A stretch of DNA of 64,000 nucleotides from Lasiodiplodia sp. COLG20. Lineage: Eukaryota; Ascomycota; Dothideomycetes; Botryosphaeriales; Botryosphaeriaceae. Below, one piece after another: positions 9,311 to 19,204 of the stretch. The stretch spans positions 558,001-622,000 of the forward strand of contig VNWV01000006.1 of assembly GCA_009801085.1 (NCBI GenBank), given 5' to 3'. The position numbers were made by a program, and so were the translations under genes. A model generated the notes under the pieces. It was not told where the DNA came from, searched no databases, and was given only the letters and a program-made list of their open reading frames with translations. How positions within the stretch are numbered: position 1 is the stretch's first letter; each line of letters starts with the position of its first letter.

Positions 9311-9999
9311 GTTGGATGGTCTGTAGGTGGTGTGAGAGGTACTGATGGTAGGTTAGCTGATGAGGCTGGTAGGAGAGCACGATCAACAGTAGATATTTAT
9401 AATCCCCGCGACGGGTATGTATGCAAAGAGCGGGGCTGACACGGCCATTGACCGGAAGGCCTGGTCCGACGGTGCATGTAAGCTGCGTTTCCGGCCCCTC
9501 CGGTTTCAGGATGTTATGGCCAAAGTTAAAGTGGTATCTTCATCAACAGAGAGTCTGAGCCATACAGCACTATGATCGAGACATAGGAATGTATAGAAGT
9601 GGGATTGCGGAGTTGATGCGGAGATGACGCACCTCCGCGGGCCGGCTCCATGCTCTCTCTGATGCTGACTCGTTCGGGTGCCCGCCCGGCTAAGATATGA
9701 CTACCGTAATTGTTCTCTGAAGCTGCATTAGATCCGGGAGGCCTACAAAAATAGTACCGATGATTACATTCATATCCACTAGATATCTGCATGCTTCAAG
9801 CTGCGCTCTTGCTACTGTGATAGCATAATGCGGCTATCAGCGCGTTGCCGGCCGGAAGCCATTGGCTAGGGCTATTTTGGTCCCTGACTCGCGCGACTCG
9901 GCCAAAATTTCCATTGAACATTTCCCCATCACCACCTCCGCGCGCCCACAACCATACCTTTCGCACCCGTTTCCCCGCGTCCTCCCCTCCCTCGCTTTC
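9311..9999. other. Divergent intergenic region
   Basis: This separates the EthD-like gene from the Tma23-like gene. I see no further gene; the ORFs of up to 90 residues in it are antisense to or overlap the next gene. Confidence 0.4.
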
Positions 10000-10904
10000 A
10001 TGGACGCCTCCGCCCTCCTCACCAAGCAGGGCTGGCGCGGCACCGGTCATGGTCTCGGAAGCACCGGCCACGGCATCGCGAGGCCGCTTCTCATCTCCAA
10101 CAAGCAGGATGCGCTCGGCGTCGGCAAGAAGAAGCTTCAGGTGGCCGACCAGTGGTGGATGCGCGCATATGACGCGGGCCTGAAGGAGCTGGGCACCGGC
10201 AAGCAGGTACGCATCCCTTCGCTCTTGTAAGGCGTTGAGACCGGCTCGCTGAAACTGACAAAAACGGCGCCTAGACCGCGCTCTCGTCGATCAAACAAAA
10301 TGGCATGAATAGAGGCGGCCTATACGGCTTCTTTGTGAGAGGTGAAGGCCTGGCAGGCACCATCTCGGATACCTCCAGCAGTACGTCGTCGCCGTCGGAC
10401 AGCTCTACGCCCGCGACCACGCCAGAGGCAGAATCGACGCCTGAGCCGAAGAAATCCGAGAAGAAGCGCAAGCGAGCTGAGGGAGAAGAAGGAAAGCGGA
10501 AGAAGAGGAAAGAGGGCAGCGTTACACAAAGCAAGGAGAAGTCGAAAAAGGGCCGCCGTTCGAAACAGGACTCTACTGATGAGGCGGCACCTGATGCTGC
10601 CACTGAAGATCCTAAGCTACTGCGTCGTGCCGCAAAGAAGGCGCTAAGGCAACAGAGGGCTCTGGAGGACGCCGCGAGCAACGAGAGCAAGAACGAGGGG
10701 TCGGAGACTCCCGCAAGCGAAACAACCAAAGCCAGCAAAGGAAAGGAGAAGCGAAAAAGAGAAGGCAAGGGTACAGAAAGGGAGGCTAAGAAAGTCAGCG
10801 AGAAGAAGCTGAAGAAGTATGCCGCGAAGGCTGCCGAGAAGGGGATGACGGTCGAAGCATATCTCGCAAAAAAGGAACGCAAGAAGGAAAAGGCCAAAAA
10901 ATGA
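10000..10904 (+). CDS. Tma23-like G-patch nucleolar protein
   Basis: Exon 1 (10000-10206) and exon 2 (10275-10904) give 278 residues, with a GTACGC donor and a CTAG acceptor. The N-terminal G-patch-like block is MDASALLTKQGWRGTGHGLG, followed by GIARPLLISNKQDALGVGKK and QWWMRAYDAGLKELG. This is the typical N-terminus of fungal Tma23/PinX1-like proteins, where Gly-rich spacing activates DEAH helicases. Tma23 associates with ribosomes and supports 40S biogenesis in the nucleolus. The rest is a long Lys/Glu-rich tail with KKRKR-type nuclear and nucleolar signals. The second exon resumes with TALSSIKQNGMNRGG; NxGG after the splice is conserved. A more general call would be G-patch domain protein. 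Confidence 0.83.
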
Positions 10905-12066
10905 GTTTGGATACACGGGCACGACATGCGTGCGTCCCATGTTCTTTCCTGGAGGCTTGCCCGTCCAGCTCCTCAACGCTACGTATTGACGTTGGCGACC
11001 CACACGAGAATGACTGGTTCTAGCCTAGTCTATTACACCTACTACATTTCACAACGGACACCAGCCAAGACTGCCGAACCGTGCCGCGAGGACCCGTGAA
11101 GGAACGGAGCGGCACGCTGCAGGAGTGGAGCGGAAGCATTCACTGGGTAGTGGATGATGGCCCAGGTTTACTCCGACCGAGGAGGCCTGCAGAAGAGCAG
11201 TATGCCTGGAAATGTGATAGATCGCTTGGCCAAAAGGAGCCATATTTCATCATCCTCTTTGTATTTACCGTTGGTGCCACCATGTCGATGTGAGGCGACA
11301 AAGTTACACAAGGTATCTTCAGCGAGCCCAAAAAATTTTCTCGTAGCACTGGATCTTCCCTACTAGACACGTACTGTGAACCACCGGCAAGGCCCTTCTT
11401 TCCAAATCTCCCGTGACACGGGTTTGAGCTGTATTCTTTTTCTTCGGCACCATACGCTCTCCACCTGCCGCATCTAGAAGGAGGCCTCAACACTGCGCTG
11501 ACCAACAGGACCTTGTTCCTTACTTTTTTCTGCCGTTTGAGATTCAGCCTTGTCTCACTTTCCTTGCCTTTCTCGGGCTTCAAGGGATAATTGTGGTAGC
11601 CTTTTTTAGCAAGCTGCCGCTGCTGCTCTTTGCCGCCCAGGCTTCCTGTGAGAAAGACGCGATCGAGAAAGGAGGGCACAATCGTCCCGTCTTACCTTCG
11701 GACACGTCACTCGTTGTAAAACAAAACTCATGTTCCTCAATTGTTTACGCGCCTTGACTTGGCCGTACATATGCCTGCCTCCCGCATCCCCACTGGTCCT
11801 TTCTCACCACCACCACCCCCCGCACTCCTACTTTTCACTTCTTCCTTTCGATTCTTGCCCACCTCATTTCATATCTTCCTTGCTCCATAGATTGTTGCCC
11901 TTCGCATTACGCCTTCAACCGACTTGTCGCCGCCGTGACAACCGCCTCCATTCCTTAACAGTCCCCAAAATTTGCCGATTTCCTCCTCAACAATCTAAAT
12001 TGAGCGTCTGACTGCCACTTCACCAGATACAAGAGGGGAAAAGGACGACGAACAAGAATTGGAACC
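10905..12066. other. Intergenic, no supported gene
   Basis: A 179-codon frame on the minus strand (11140-11679) is the longest here. It is Lys/Arg/Ser-rich, lacks family motifs and has no convincing splice partners, so I do not call it. The 330 bases before 12067 are pyrimidine-rich promoter-like DNA. Confidence 0.4.
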
Positions 12067-12288
12067 ATGTGCCACTACTTCATCTACCAATTTTTCTGCG
12101 GCTGTCAATACCGCTTGCTCGCCCGCCGCTGCGCCGACCCGTCCTGTCGCAAGCCGCCCTCGTACGCAAAGAAGGCGATCGCGCTGGTCTGCGATTGCCC
12201 TGGCCACGGCGGTCCGCCCACACCGCATCGGTATGAGCGCATGGAAAGCCCAGTCCTGGGGATGGGCGCCTGCGACAAGTTGGTGTGA
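12067..12288 (+). CDS. Small cysteine-rich protein A of the tandem Met-Cys family
   Basis: A 73-residue product beginning MCHYFIYQFFCGC. Its Cys pattern is C2, C11, C13, C22, C27, then a CDC pair. The opening M-C-x-[YF]-x6-C-G is shared with the three genes downstream on the same strand. No signal peptide or membrane segment is seen, so a cytosolic or nuclear zinc-binding or disulfide-poor micro-protein is possible. The downstream half (PGHGGPPTPHRYERM) is Pro/His-rich. The stop codon directly follows a GT that could be a splice donor, so the C-terminus may differ. Proteins starting this way occur widely as hypothetical fungal proteins to my knowledge, but I know no function. Real expression is inferred from family conservation, not shown. 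Confidence 0.6.
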   Translation: MCHYFIYQFFCGCQYRLLARRCADPSCRKPPSYAKKAIALVCDCPGHGGPPTPHRYERMESPVLGMGACDKLV

Positions 12289-13126
12289 AGAAGAAGAAAA
12301 ATTAGACAACGGTAATCAGCCCCTTCTCGTGTTACCTATGCTGCGTTCATTAATTCAGCTCTGTAGAGCGAACATTCTTACATTTTCTTCCGTCTTGGCT
12401 TAGAGTAAGAAAACGAAAGACATGAAGGTGGTTTCTTGTTTTTTTGGTTTCGAGGTTCGGATCGGGCTGTGGTTCGAGGGCCTTTTTTTTTCTTTTGCTC
12501 TTTCGGACGTTGGGCGTCGAGTCGTCTTTTCTTGCCCGCCAGGCGCGTGGTGTTCATGCATCTTTGTTTTTTTCTTTCAGGGCGGGCTCCGTTACGTCAC
12601 TTCACCCGCCGCCATCATACGACTCTTGCTCGTGGAAGCACTGCTGCCCATGGGGGAGCTGAGGCGCACGTCCCCACGTCGATGCAAGTGATATCGCATC
12701 ACTTCTCTGCAAGCATGCCTGATCATGACGGGCACCACTCATTTTCTCTACTAAGAGCATGGTTGGGCAAGGGACTTCGGGAAAAGCAGTTTTTCAACAA
12801 AAGTCGAGCAGAAAATTCTTTCAGGGGAACCAAGGAAAACGTGTACCTATTTTTAGTCGTAGATGCACCTAGACTCTGCACTCTCTCCAATCATTAGAGA
12901 ACCAACAAGTAGCAGCAGGCGCTCTCTGCAGGTAAGAGCATGCAGCCTTTCACTGTGCAACATCATACGTGGTCCTTGAATTCTTCCCGCAAAGGTGTCA
13001 GCGGTTCCCACACAGATCTTGCTGACTTGTCCGTAGATGACCAGTGGTATATAACCCCCACAGATAGGCTTCAGCTTGCCTTCTTTGAAAGTCCCTAAGT
13101 GGAAAGAGGAGATACCAATATAAGCC
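12289..13126. other. Spacer between family members A and B
   Basis: I see no gene supported here. A 91-codon antisense frame (12853-13128) lacks recognisable features. Confidence 0.4.
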
Positions 13127-13403
13127 ATGTGTGAATACGCCTTCTATAAGTTCTTCTGTGGGCACTTCTATCGGAAGCGACTGGTGTGTTGCTCCAAGGC
13201 GCGAAAGCGCGTTGTGCCGGAATTGGGCTGCGGTCAAATTACAAGGATCCGCGGCAGTCCGACGCGCTGCAGAGAGTCGTGTCCGCAATGCGGAGGCTCT
13301 TACCGGATAGAAGGGTTGGAGAAGGTATGGTAGATGCGTTTGTTTTCCTTGATGGCTTTCGAACCTCCTAATGCCGCGTGATTACCAGCCGGTGGTTAAG
13401 TGA
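13127..13403 (+). CDS. Small cysteine-rich protein B of the tandem Met-Cys family
   Basis: Begins MCEYAFYKFFCGHFYRKR and shares M-C-x-Y-x6-C-G with A, C and D. It has C-x3-C-P-x2-C near the end (CRESCPQC). Read through, it stops at 13333 after 68 residues (EKVW). A plausible intron (13325-13388, donor GTATGG, CCTAAT branch, ACCAG acceptor) would instead join EK to PVVK and stop at 13403. I give the longer span. Nine cysteines in under 70 residues and basic residues suggest a zinc-binding fold. No secretion signal. It lies 0.8 kb after A in the same orientation. Confidence 0.55.
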
Positions 13404-14404
13404 CTCTCATTGTCAACCATTTTCATATTACTGTAGATCATTGCTAATCAGCCTCAGAGACTTGAAAAGAGCAAGATTCGATCTTTCTCAGAGTTCATTG
13501 CATCACACCTGTGTTGCAGCTCGGAGCTCGGTATCAGGAATCGTGATGTTTGGGGTAAGCGCCCTCTTCTCTTGTCATGTCAGTTGTAGCTGACGCTTCC
13601 AAGTCCCCATAGGTCACCCTGTCCACAATGACCAGATGGCGAAGCCAATAGATCTACTCCAGTTGATGCAGAGGGCGGGTACGATGGGGGGCGAAAGCGG
13701 GAGTGGGAGTGGTAGAAGCGGCAGCGGTGGCTGCACAAGGAGCAGATCTGACACATCAGCACACACGTCGTTGGAAAATCACACAGGAGGCACACCGATG
13801 CCTACTGCAGCACACTGAATAGAGAGTTGCAAGGTGGTTTTCAGGCAGACACTGTGCAACAAAGAATTTCATGTATAGTGCTGACGTAGCAAACGAGCCA
13901 CGGAACTGTTCGGCTGCTTGCATGAAACGCTACCTGCCCCACGCAGGCAACCGAAGCAACGACAAAGACTCAAAGGCCACAGTGTCAGCAAATACGACGG
14001 AATGCGTTTCATTACCTTGACCTAACTTCCTTATGTAAGTTCTGTGGTTTCTTACAACCAGGATTGGAAAGTAAGGGGCAATATCTCGAACATCGAGTCT
14101 CAAAGCGATGGATGGGACAGCTCAGTCAAAGGCAGCTACTTGATCGCATGTATCCAGCTAACAGTCTATGAAAGGCTTTTATCAAAACAATTGCAAGATA
14201 TACAGTCATACAAAGGGCATTGGCACCATGACCGAAGTCCTATTGAAAGGAACTCGCCATCGATCAGTGTATATATTACGACTTTCGACCCTCAACTCTG
14301 AACTTCATCAACACACCAATATCTAGAGAAACATTCACAACTCTTGCTCTACCATCACGAACATCACTTCCAGAGAGGATACAACGTCGGACATTCAAAT
14401 AACA
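13404..14404. other. Spacer between family members B and C, with a Gly/Ser-rich frame
   Basis: A 60-codon frame at 13636-13818 encodes a run of GSGSGRSGSGG type. It could be a remote exon of B or noise. A TATATATT motif at 14269-14277, about 130 bases before gene C, may be its TATA box. Confidence 0.35.
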
Positions 14405-14644
14405 ATGTGTTACTTCTGGAAGACGACTTTCGCGTGCGGCGACATCTACCGCGGTCAGATCTACGAGAAAGGCAAAGATGCGGCCTCATTCTGGTGCAGG
14501 GAGAATTATAAGCTGCAGAAGATTGAGGGGTGCGGCAAGCCTGATATGTTTGGGGAGAAAAAGATTGATAGGGACTGTCCGGGTTGTTTGGCTGCTCAAA
14601 ACAACACCAAAACCATATCCACCGAATTTCCAGCCAAGTGGTGA
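14405..14644 (+). CDS. Small cysteine-rich protein C of the tandem Met-Cys family
   Basis: A 79-residue product starting MCYFWKTTFACGDIYRGQIY, matching M-C-x-[YF]-x6-C-G. Later cysteines form a C-P-x-C pair (DCPGC), like the end of B and the CEEC of D. The central part is Lys/Glu/Tyr-rich. The stop is clean, but the codons before it (AAG TGG TGA) could also host a weak donor. A TATA-like element lies 130 bases upstream and the 5' leader is CA-rich without upstream ATG, so a short transcript is credible. Function unknown. Confidence 0.6.
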   Translation: MCYFWKTTFACGDIYRGQIYEKGKDAASFWCRENYKLQKIEGCGKPDMFGEKKIDRDCPGCLAAQNNTKTISTEFPAKW

Positions 14645-15178
14645 TATTGGAGATCTACTATCCTTTTCCTTCAGTGTTTACGATCCCTGGATGTCAGACT
14701 GTTGAACTTGGCAATTGTGCATTTAGCTTGGAGTCTACTGGTGGGTGGTCTGGGCCCTTGATTTACGACATGATCTGGATGATTCAGGGGGGATCTACGA
14801 CATTCTTATCTGCTGTTTGCTTTTGCTCCTTGCTAGCTACTCACTTGGGAGTATATATTATCTACTGTGGCTGCAATTAATTCTATGGGTCACCCTTTGC
14901 ACTTCATCAAGTTGCTCAATCGGAGTGCTGGTGTTTATGAGCCATCAAATTGCGCAAACCATACCGAACGCCATCACTTAATTTTCTTTTCTAAAACTAC
15001 GTCTACGTGACTAAATCTGCCTCCAAGCCACCAAAGTCACGAGCTGCGCCAGCGCATGCCTCACATAAACAAGGCCCAAACGCCCGCATAAGAAAACAAA
15101 AATCTGCCCGCCATACACCTACGCAAACCGAACCGTTTGAGTACAGCAAGAGCGACAAATTCATTTGAGAGTTGCAAA
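14645..15178. other. Spacer between family members C and D
   Basis: T-rich sequence after gene C with a 98-codon hydrophobic frame that overlaps C and looks like translated non-coding DNA. No supported feature. Confidence 0.35.
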
Positions 15179-15645
15179 ATGTGCCACTACCACGATACAC
15201 TATATGCATGCGGCTGCAACGGCCAAATTCTCACCCGCAGGTGTTCATATTCTGCTATGCGACCTTCTTCGCAACCCTGCCCCCGCACCCGTGTGGTTGC
15301 TTTGGGCTTCTCGAACGAAGACTGTGAGGAGTGTCGCAATCGACGCTCGAGTGAGGGCGCAGTAATTGCAGCTGATGGCAAAGATCTGAAGAGGAAGCGT
15401 GAGGAGGACGACGATGGAGAAGGAATTCGGGATCAGGGGTTGTGGTAAGTTGTAGTTATTTTGTTAAGCAAGTACGGCACGCCCTCTTCACTTTTTTCTT
15501 CTCCTTTCGCTCACTGGCATTGCTAATTCTGACTTGAGCAATGATTAGGGGTATGGCATGGGACATTTTGAAGACAATGTCATTGTCGAGATATGACCGG
15601 GTTTGGCATGGCATGTCCAACCCGGGGTGGGTGGGGAATTTTTGA
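15179..15645 (+). CDS. Small cysteine-rich protein D of the tandem Met-Cys family
   Basis: Starts MCHYHDTLYACGCNGQ, the same M-C-x-Y-x6-C-G opening as A-C. Further cysteines include C22, C34 and a C-x2-C (CEEC). The C-terminal part has a basic-acidic stretch (LKRKREEDDDGEG) that could be a nuclear signal. Unspliced, it ends at 15448 with 89 residues (DQGLW). A strong donor GTAAGT at 15445 and acceptor GATTAG before 15549 with a CTGAC branch would add a second exon ending at 15645, for about 120 residues rich in Trp and Met. I favour the spliced form and give that span. The ATG at 15179 is chosen over the in-frame 15137 codon, which is not ATG, because it matches the family start. Confidence 0.55.
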
Positions 15646-16347
15646 TGCAATGAAGGTTTCTTTAGGAGACTAGTAGTGTCAATGGATCAATCAGTAAATT
15701 CAAAGTGCATGTTTTTCGATTTTCCAGTGGTGAAGTCCATTGCGTTTGCCGCGTGTATTCATATAAGGCAAACGAACACAATCTATCAGCTGAGGCTTAC
15801 AAGACATTCAATGAGTTATTTGGTATCTTGTGTTGTTCTCAACAAGAGAGCATCGTATATGGTTGTATTCGCACCCATGTGGGCGCCTTCCCCATACCCG
15901 TATTAGCTCATACCCCTACCAATGTAAATATTCTGCTGACCCAAAACACCAGAAATATAATATGCATGCAGATATGAGGAATAAGACTACGTGTATATAA
16001 GTCAGCAATTGGTGTTATTCATTCACGTGGTTAGCAGTGACTGTTCGTTAGAGGGCCCAATAATCGTACACGCACTGCTCAACACCTATTTTTCCATTTA
16101 ACACCATAGGCTGCCTGCATGCGCTCAGAGCTACTACCAATGTACAATATAAGTTAAATCTCCATATCTGCTGCTAAGATTTCCCTTCTTCTACTAAACC
16201 ACCACGATTCTCATACTCCATGCAACACAGAGTACGACAGCAAGCCACTCTACAAGCGATTCCACTGATTGAGCTGACATATCAAAAATTTCAAAGAATA
16301 CAAGTCACTGATTAGCCCCCAAGTAAGGTTTACACCATCTACACGAC
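15646..16347. other. Intergenic, no supported gene
   Basis: AT-richer DNA with short chance frames only. Confidence 0.35.
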
Positions 16348-16443
16348 ATGTCTGGACCACGTCCTCCGGATTCTCCTCCACCAAATCCACCACCAGCACC
16401 CAGGCCGCCGCCTACACCTCCGCCCACACCCCCTCCAACATAG
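16348..16443 (+). other. Short proline-rich open frame (31 codons)
   Basis: ATG at 16348 opens a 31-residue peptide in which about 60% of residues are proline (MSGPRPPDSPPPNPPPAPRP, then PPP-T repeats), ending in TAG. It could be a micro-protein, the first exon of an unrecognised gene, or chance in a CCA/CCT-rich tract. I see no following exon. Confidence 0.25.
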
Positions 16444-16777
16444 GACACTGCAATCTCTGCAATGAAGCTGAATAGGCAAGGATATTGTCGAGATTAAGGA
16501 CGAAGGGTCGTTTTCTCATGCCGACCCTCAATGAGGGAGTTACAAAGCCTATCATATTCTGTAGGCCCAGTTCAGGGAGTAAGGGAGATAAAGATAAGGG
16601 TAGCTCTCAGCCAAATCATATTCTAAAGACTTCTTGCTTGTGCCTCTGCCGAAGTTTTGTGCCCGCGGCCTCTGTCCAACAGCGCCATGCCATTCCGAGC
16701 CCATTGCTACTTTCTCAACCCCCACCCCCCTCAACTCCATCCAACCTCCTCCGCATCTCGACCTCAACCTCACTCCC

Positions 16778-17201
16778 TCACTCCTTCAACTTGCCCGCCC
16801 TCCCGCTCAAGATCCACGGCCGCCTCAGCCAAAAGTCATCCTTGATGATGTCGACGTGCTCGACCGCGATCTTGGCCTTGGCGCGCCGCTTCCTCTCCTT
16901 CTCGGCGGCCGTCTTGCTCAATGGCTGCGCCGCCGTCGACGACGGCTGCGCATTGTCTAACGACGCGGTGGCGGTTGCATCATCCGGATCAGCAGGCGCC
17001 GCCTGATCCTGCTTCTTCGCTGGGATGTCGACGAGTTCGAACTATTTTCAGCCGACACGGGGGGCCATGTGTCAGCGGATTTTACAGTCGAGGAGGAACA
17101 ATGGTACGGGACAAGGAGAGATAAAGCAGTGTAGCCGAAAAGAGGAGGAAATGGGGGAAAGATGAGCAAAGGGAGCTGTGTAGTTGTAAAGGATCAAAAA
17201 A

Positions 17202-17260
<59 letters not shown>

Positions 17261-18400
17261 ACACACATCGCGAAACACAACGCTGCCCTTCTTGAAGAGG
17301 TCGTCTTCGTTGTTATAGTTGATGCCAAATTCCTTGAACAGAATCTCGTTTTTATCCGACGATACGGTGCCACTTAAGCGCTGCTCTGCTGCCGCGGCCT
17401 CCATGCCACCGCGCTGGATCAGCGTCCAGAAGGTTGTATTGTAGAGGTTGTTTATGTGGCCTGCAGAGGGGGAAAGGGACGAAACACCAATCAGCCTCCA
17501 ACCCCTTCAAAGGGTAACAAAATCTGGCAACTGCAACTTAGTACAGAGGATGGGGATGTTATGACGCACAGTCAACTTGTCGCCAGCTCATGTAATCCCT
17601 TAGATTCTGCACGCTGGGATACATGACGGCGCGGCCATCGAAGCTTGGCATGGGTGGGGTGAGTGGCCTGTCTGGGAAGTAGGTTTGCCAGAGATATATA
17701 TAATGCGAGGTGAAAGTTGTAGCGACGGTGGTGATAAGCTTGCTACCAAGGATGCTGGCGTCAGCTTCCACGCTCGATGGCGAGCCAAAAGGCAGAACTC
17801 ACGCTGCTCGTCTCTCGAAGAGATTACAGTCTTTGTGGAAAATGAAGCTGGTACAGCGATGTCAGTTCAGCCATGGCCTTTCGGTTCCAAGGGATATTTC
17901 TCCCCAGTTTGAACCTCACCTGTACTCGTCGCTGATACCATAGCCGAGCACCAAGTCAGGCAGCTCCTTGAACACGCCAACGGCGGCCGCGTTCATCAAC
18001 TCGAGCGCACGGCGGTCGTTCGGCTTCTCGAACTCATATTTCGCCGTTAATCTTGTTTCACCCACATGTCAGCTACTTTTCTTTGGCAAAAGTTTTCCCG
18101 CGTGAATGACGCAGCACGCAAAAGCAAGGGCACGTGGGCAGAAGAAAAGATCATGTGAGAAAGAAAATAAGCAAAACCGAAAAACTTAGACTGAAAATGG
18201 CGCTATCGCTGAACGAGGGAGAATTTGAAGCATACTTGTGGAAGCCTCGACCATCAATGCGAATGACGATCCAGGTGTTGGGCAGAAGAATGTCAGGCTG
18301 GCTGCGTTCGAAGCTCTTCACGTATTCGTATCTGCGCAACGAAGAAGTCAGCGTCTACCCTGGAGTCAAAATACCAGAATGCGTACTTCGAATTCGCCAT
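16778..18400 (-). CDS. thg1: tRNA-His guanylyltransferase Thg1
   Basis: Seven exons give 305 residues: 18400-18387, 18331-18236, 18051-17920, 17847-17803, 17742-17570, 17460-17267 and 17041-16778. Thg1 adds the essential G-1 to the 5' end of tRNA-His by 3'-5' polymerisation. Key parts: [20 protein letters not shown], the metal-binding RIDGRGFHK (Asp29-like), [11 protein letters not shown] with the second catalytic acidic pair, then [25 protein letters not shown] and [19 protein letters not shown]. The HINN motif is a family hallmark. The tiny 14-nt first exon encodes MANSK and is required to restore the conserved N-terminus. Intron 6 (17042-17266) carries a long GA microsatellite. The Lys/Arg-rich tail is typical of ascomycete forms. 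Total length is near that of other fungal Thg1 proteins. Confidence 0.92.
17196..17255. repeat. A15 plus (GA)22 microsatellite inside a Thg1 intron
   Basis: A run of A (17196-17210) is followed by perfect GA dinucleotides (17211-17255). On the Thg1 sense strand this is a CT tract 11 bases after the donor GTGTGT. It lies entirely in intron 6. Confidence 0.95.
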
Positions 18401-19204
18401 GGTGCGGAAGAAAGAGAGTGTTTGGTGGTGTAGGTTTTGGAGACGCGCTTCAAGTTTTCGGAGGATGGCGCCCGCGCCAAAAGTCCTTGCTTGACTCAGC
18501 CGCAGATTCACGTCACTTGCATCCCCCCAAATTTGGCGACCAAAAGTCATTTTCATCAATTTTCGTATCCAACCCCGCGTTCCATCAAGCCTCGCGAGGA
18601 GTACGAGGGTATCTGGACGTTGTGTGTTTTTTTTAGTTCTCTCTCTTCCTCCTTATCTTACGCTTTTCTAAGCCAATAATCAAGGATGAAAGGAAAAGTC
18701 AGAAATCCATGTAGCCACCACCCACCCCTTCATGTAAAAAACCCGTCCATCCAGTCATCATCCCCACCAACCAGCCAGCGTTTCGAGTACCTTCGCTTCA
18801 CCAATGCAAATTGGTTCACCATCCGCCCGCGAGGTAAAAAGAAATAAAGGAAGCTGCCCGCCCAAAGCTTTCGAAAGGCCCCAATCAATCTGTTTTTGGG
18901 CAACGCCGAAATTCATGCACATGAAAGAGGAAAAGAACCCAGTCCGTAAAACCCACCAACACCATCGCAGCAATTGAAGCTCTCGTCGGACGCAAATTAA
19001 GACGGGTCTTTGTAGCCTTGATAAAGGGAGAAAATCCGCTGGCCATCGGAAAATCGATGCCCACGCTTTCCGTGGCCATGGCTGAAGTTTTCTTTTACTG
19101 CATGAGAATATTCTTACAGAAAAGCACACGACACCCGGTGCTGCCGATGTGGGCCCATTTAAGGGAACACCTGCGAAGCCGCCGAATGAATCCGCTTCTG
19201 GAGC
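18401..19204. other. Intergenic between Thg1 start and RPB1 stop
   Basis: This holds the Thg1 promoter and the RPB1 3' UTR. A 123-codon antisense frame here has no recognisable features. Confidence 0.4.

Noticed and set aside
11140..11679. 179-codon minus-strand frame
   Set aside because: Basic low-information sequence with no match to any known family; reported only as intergenic content.
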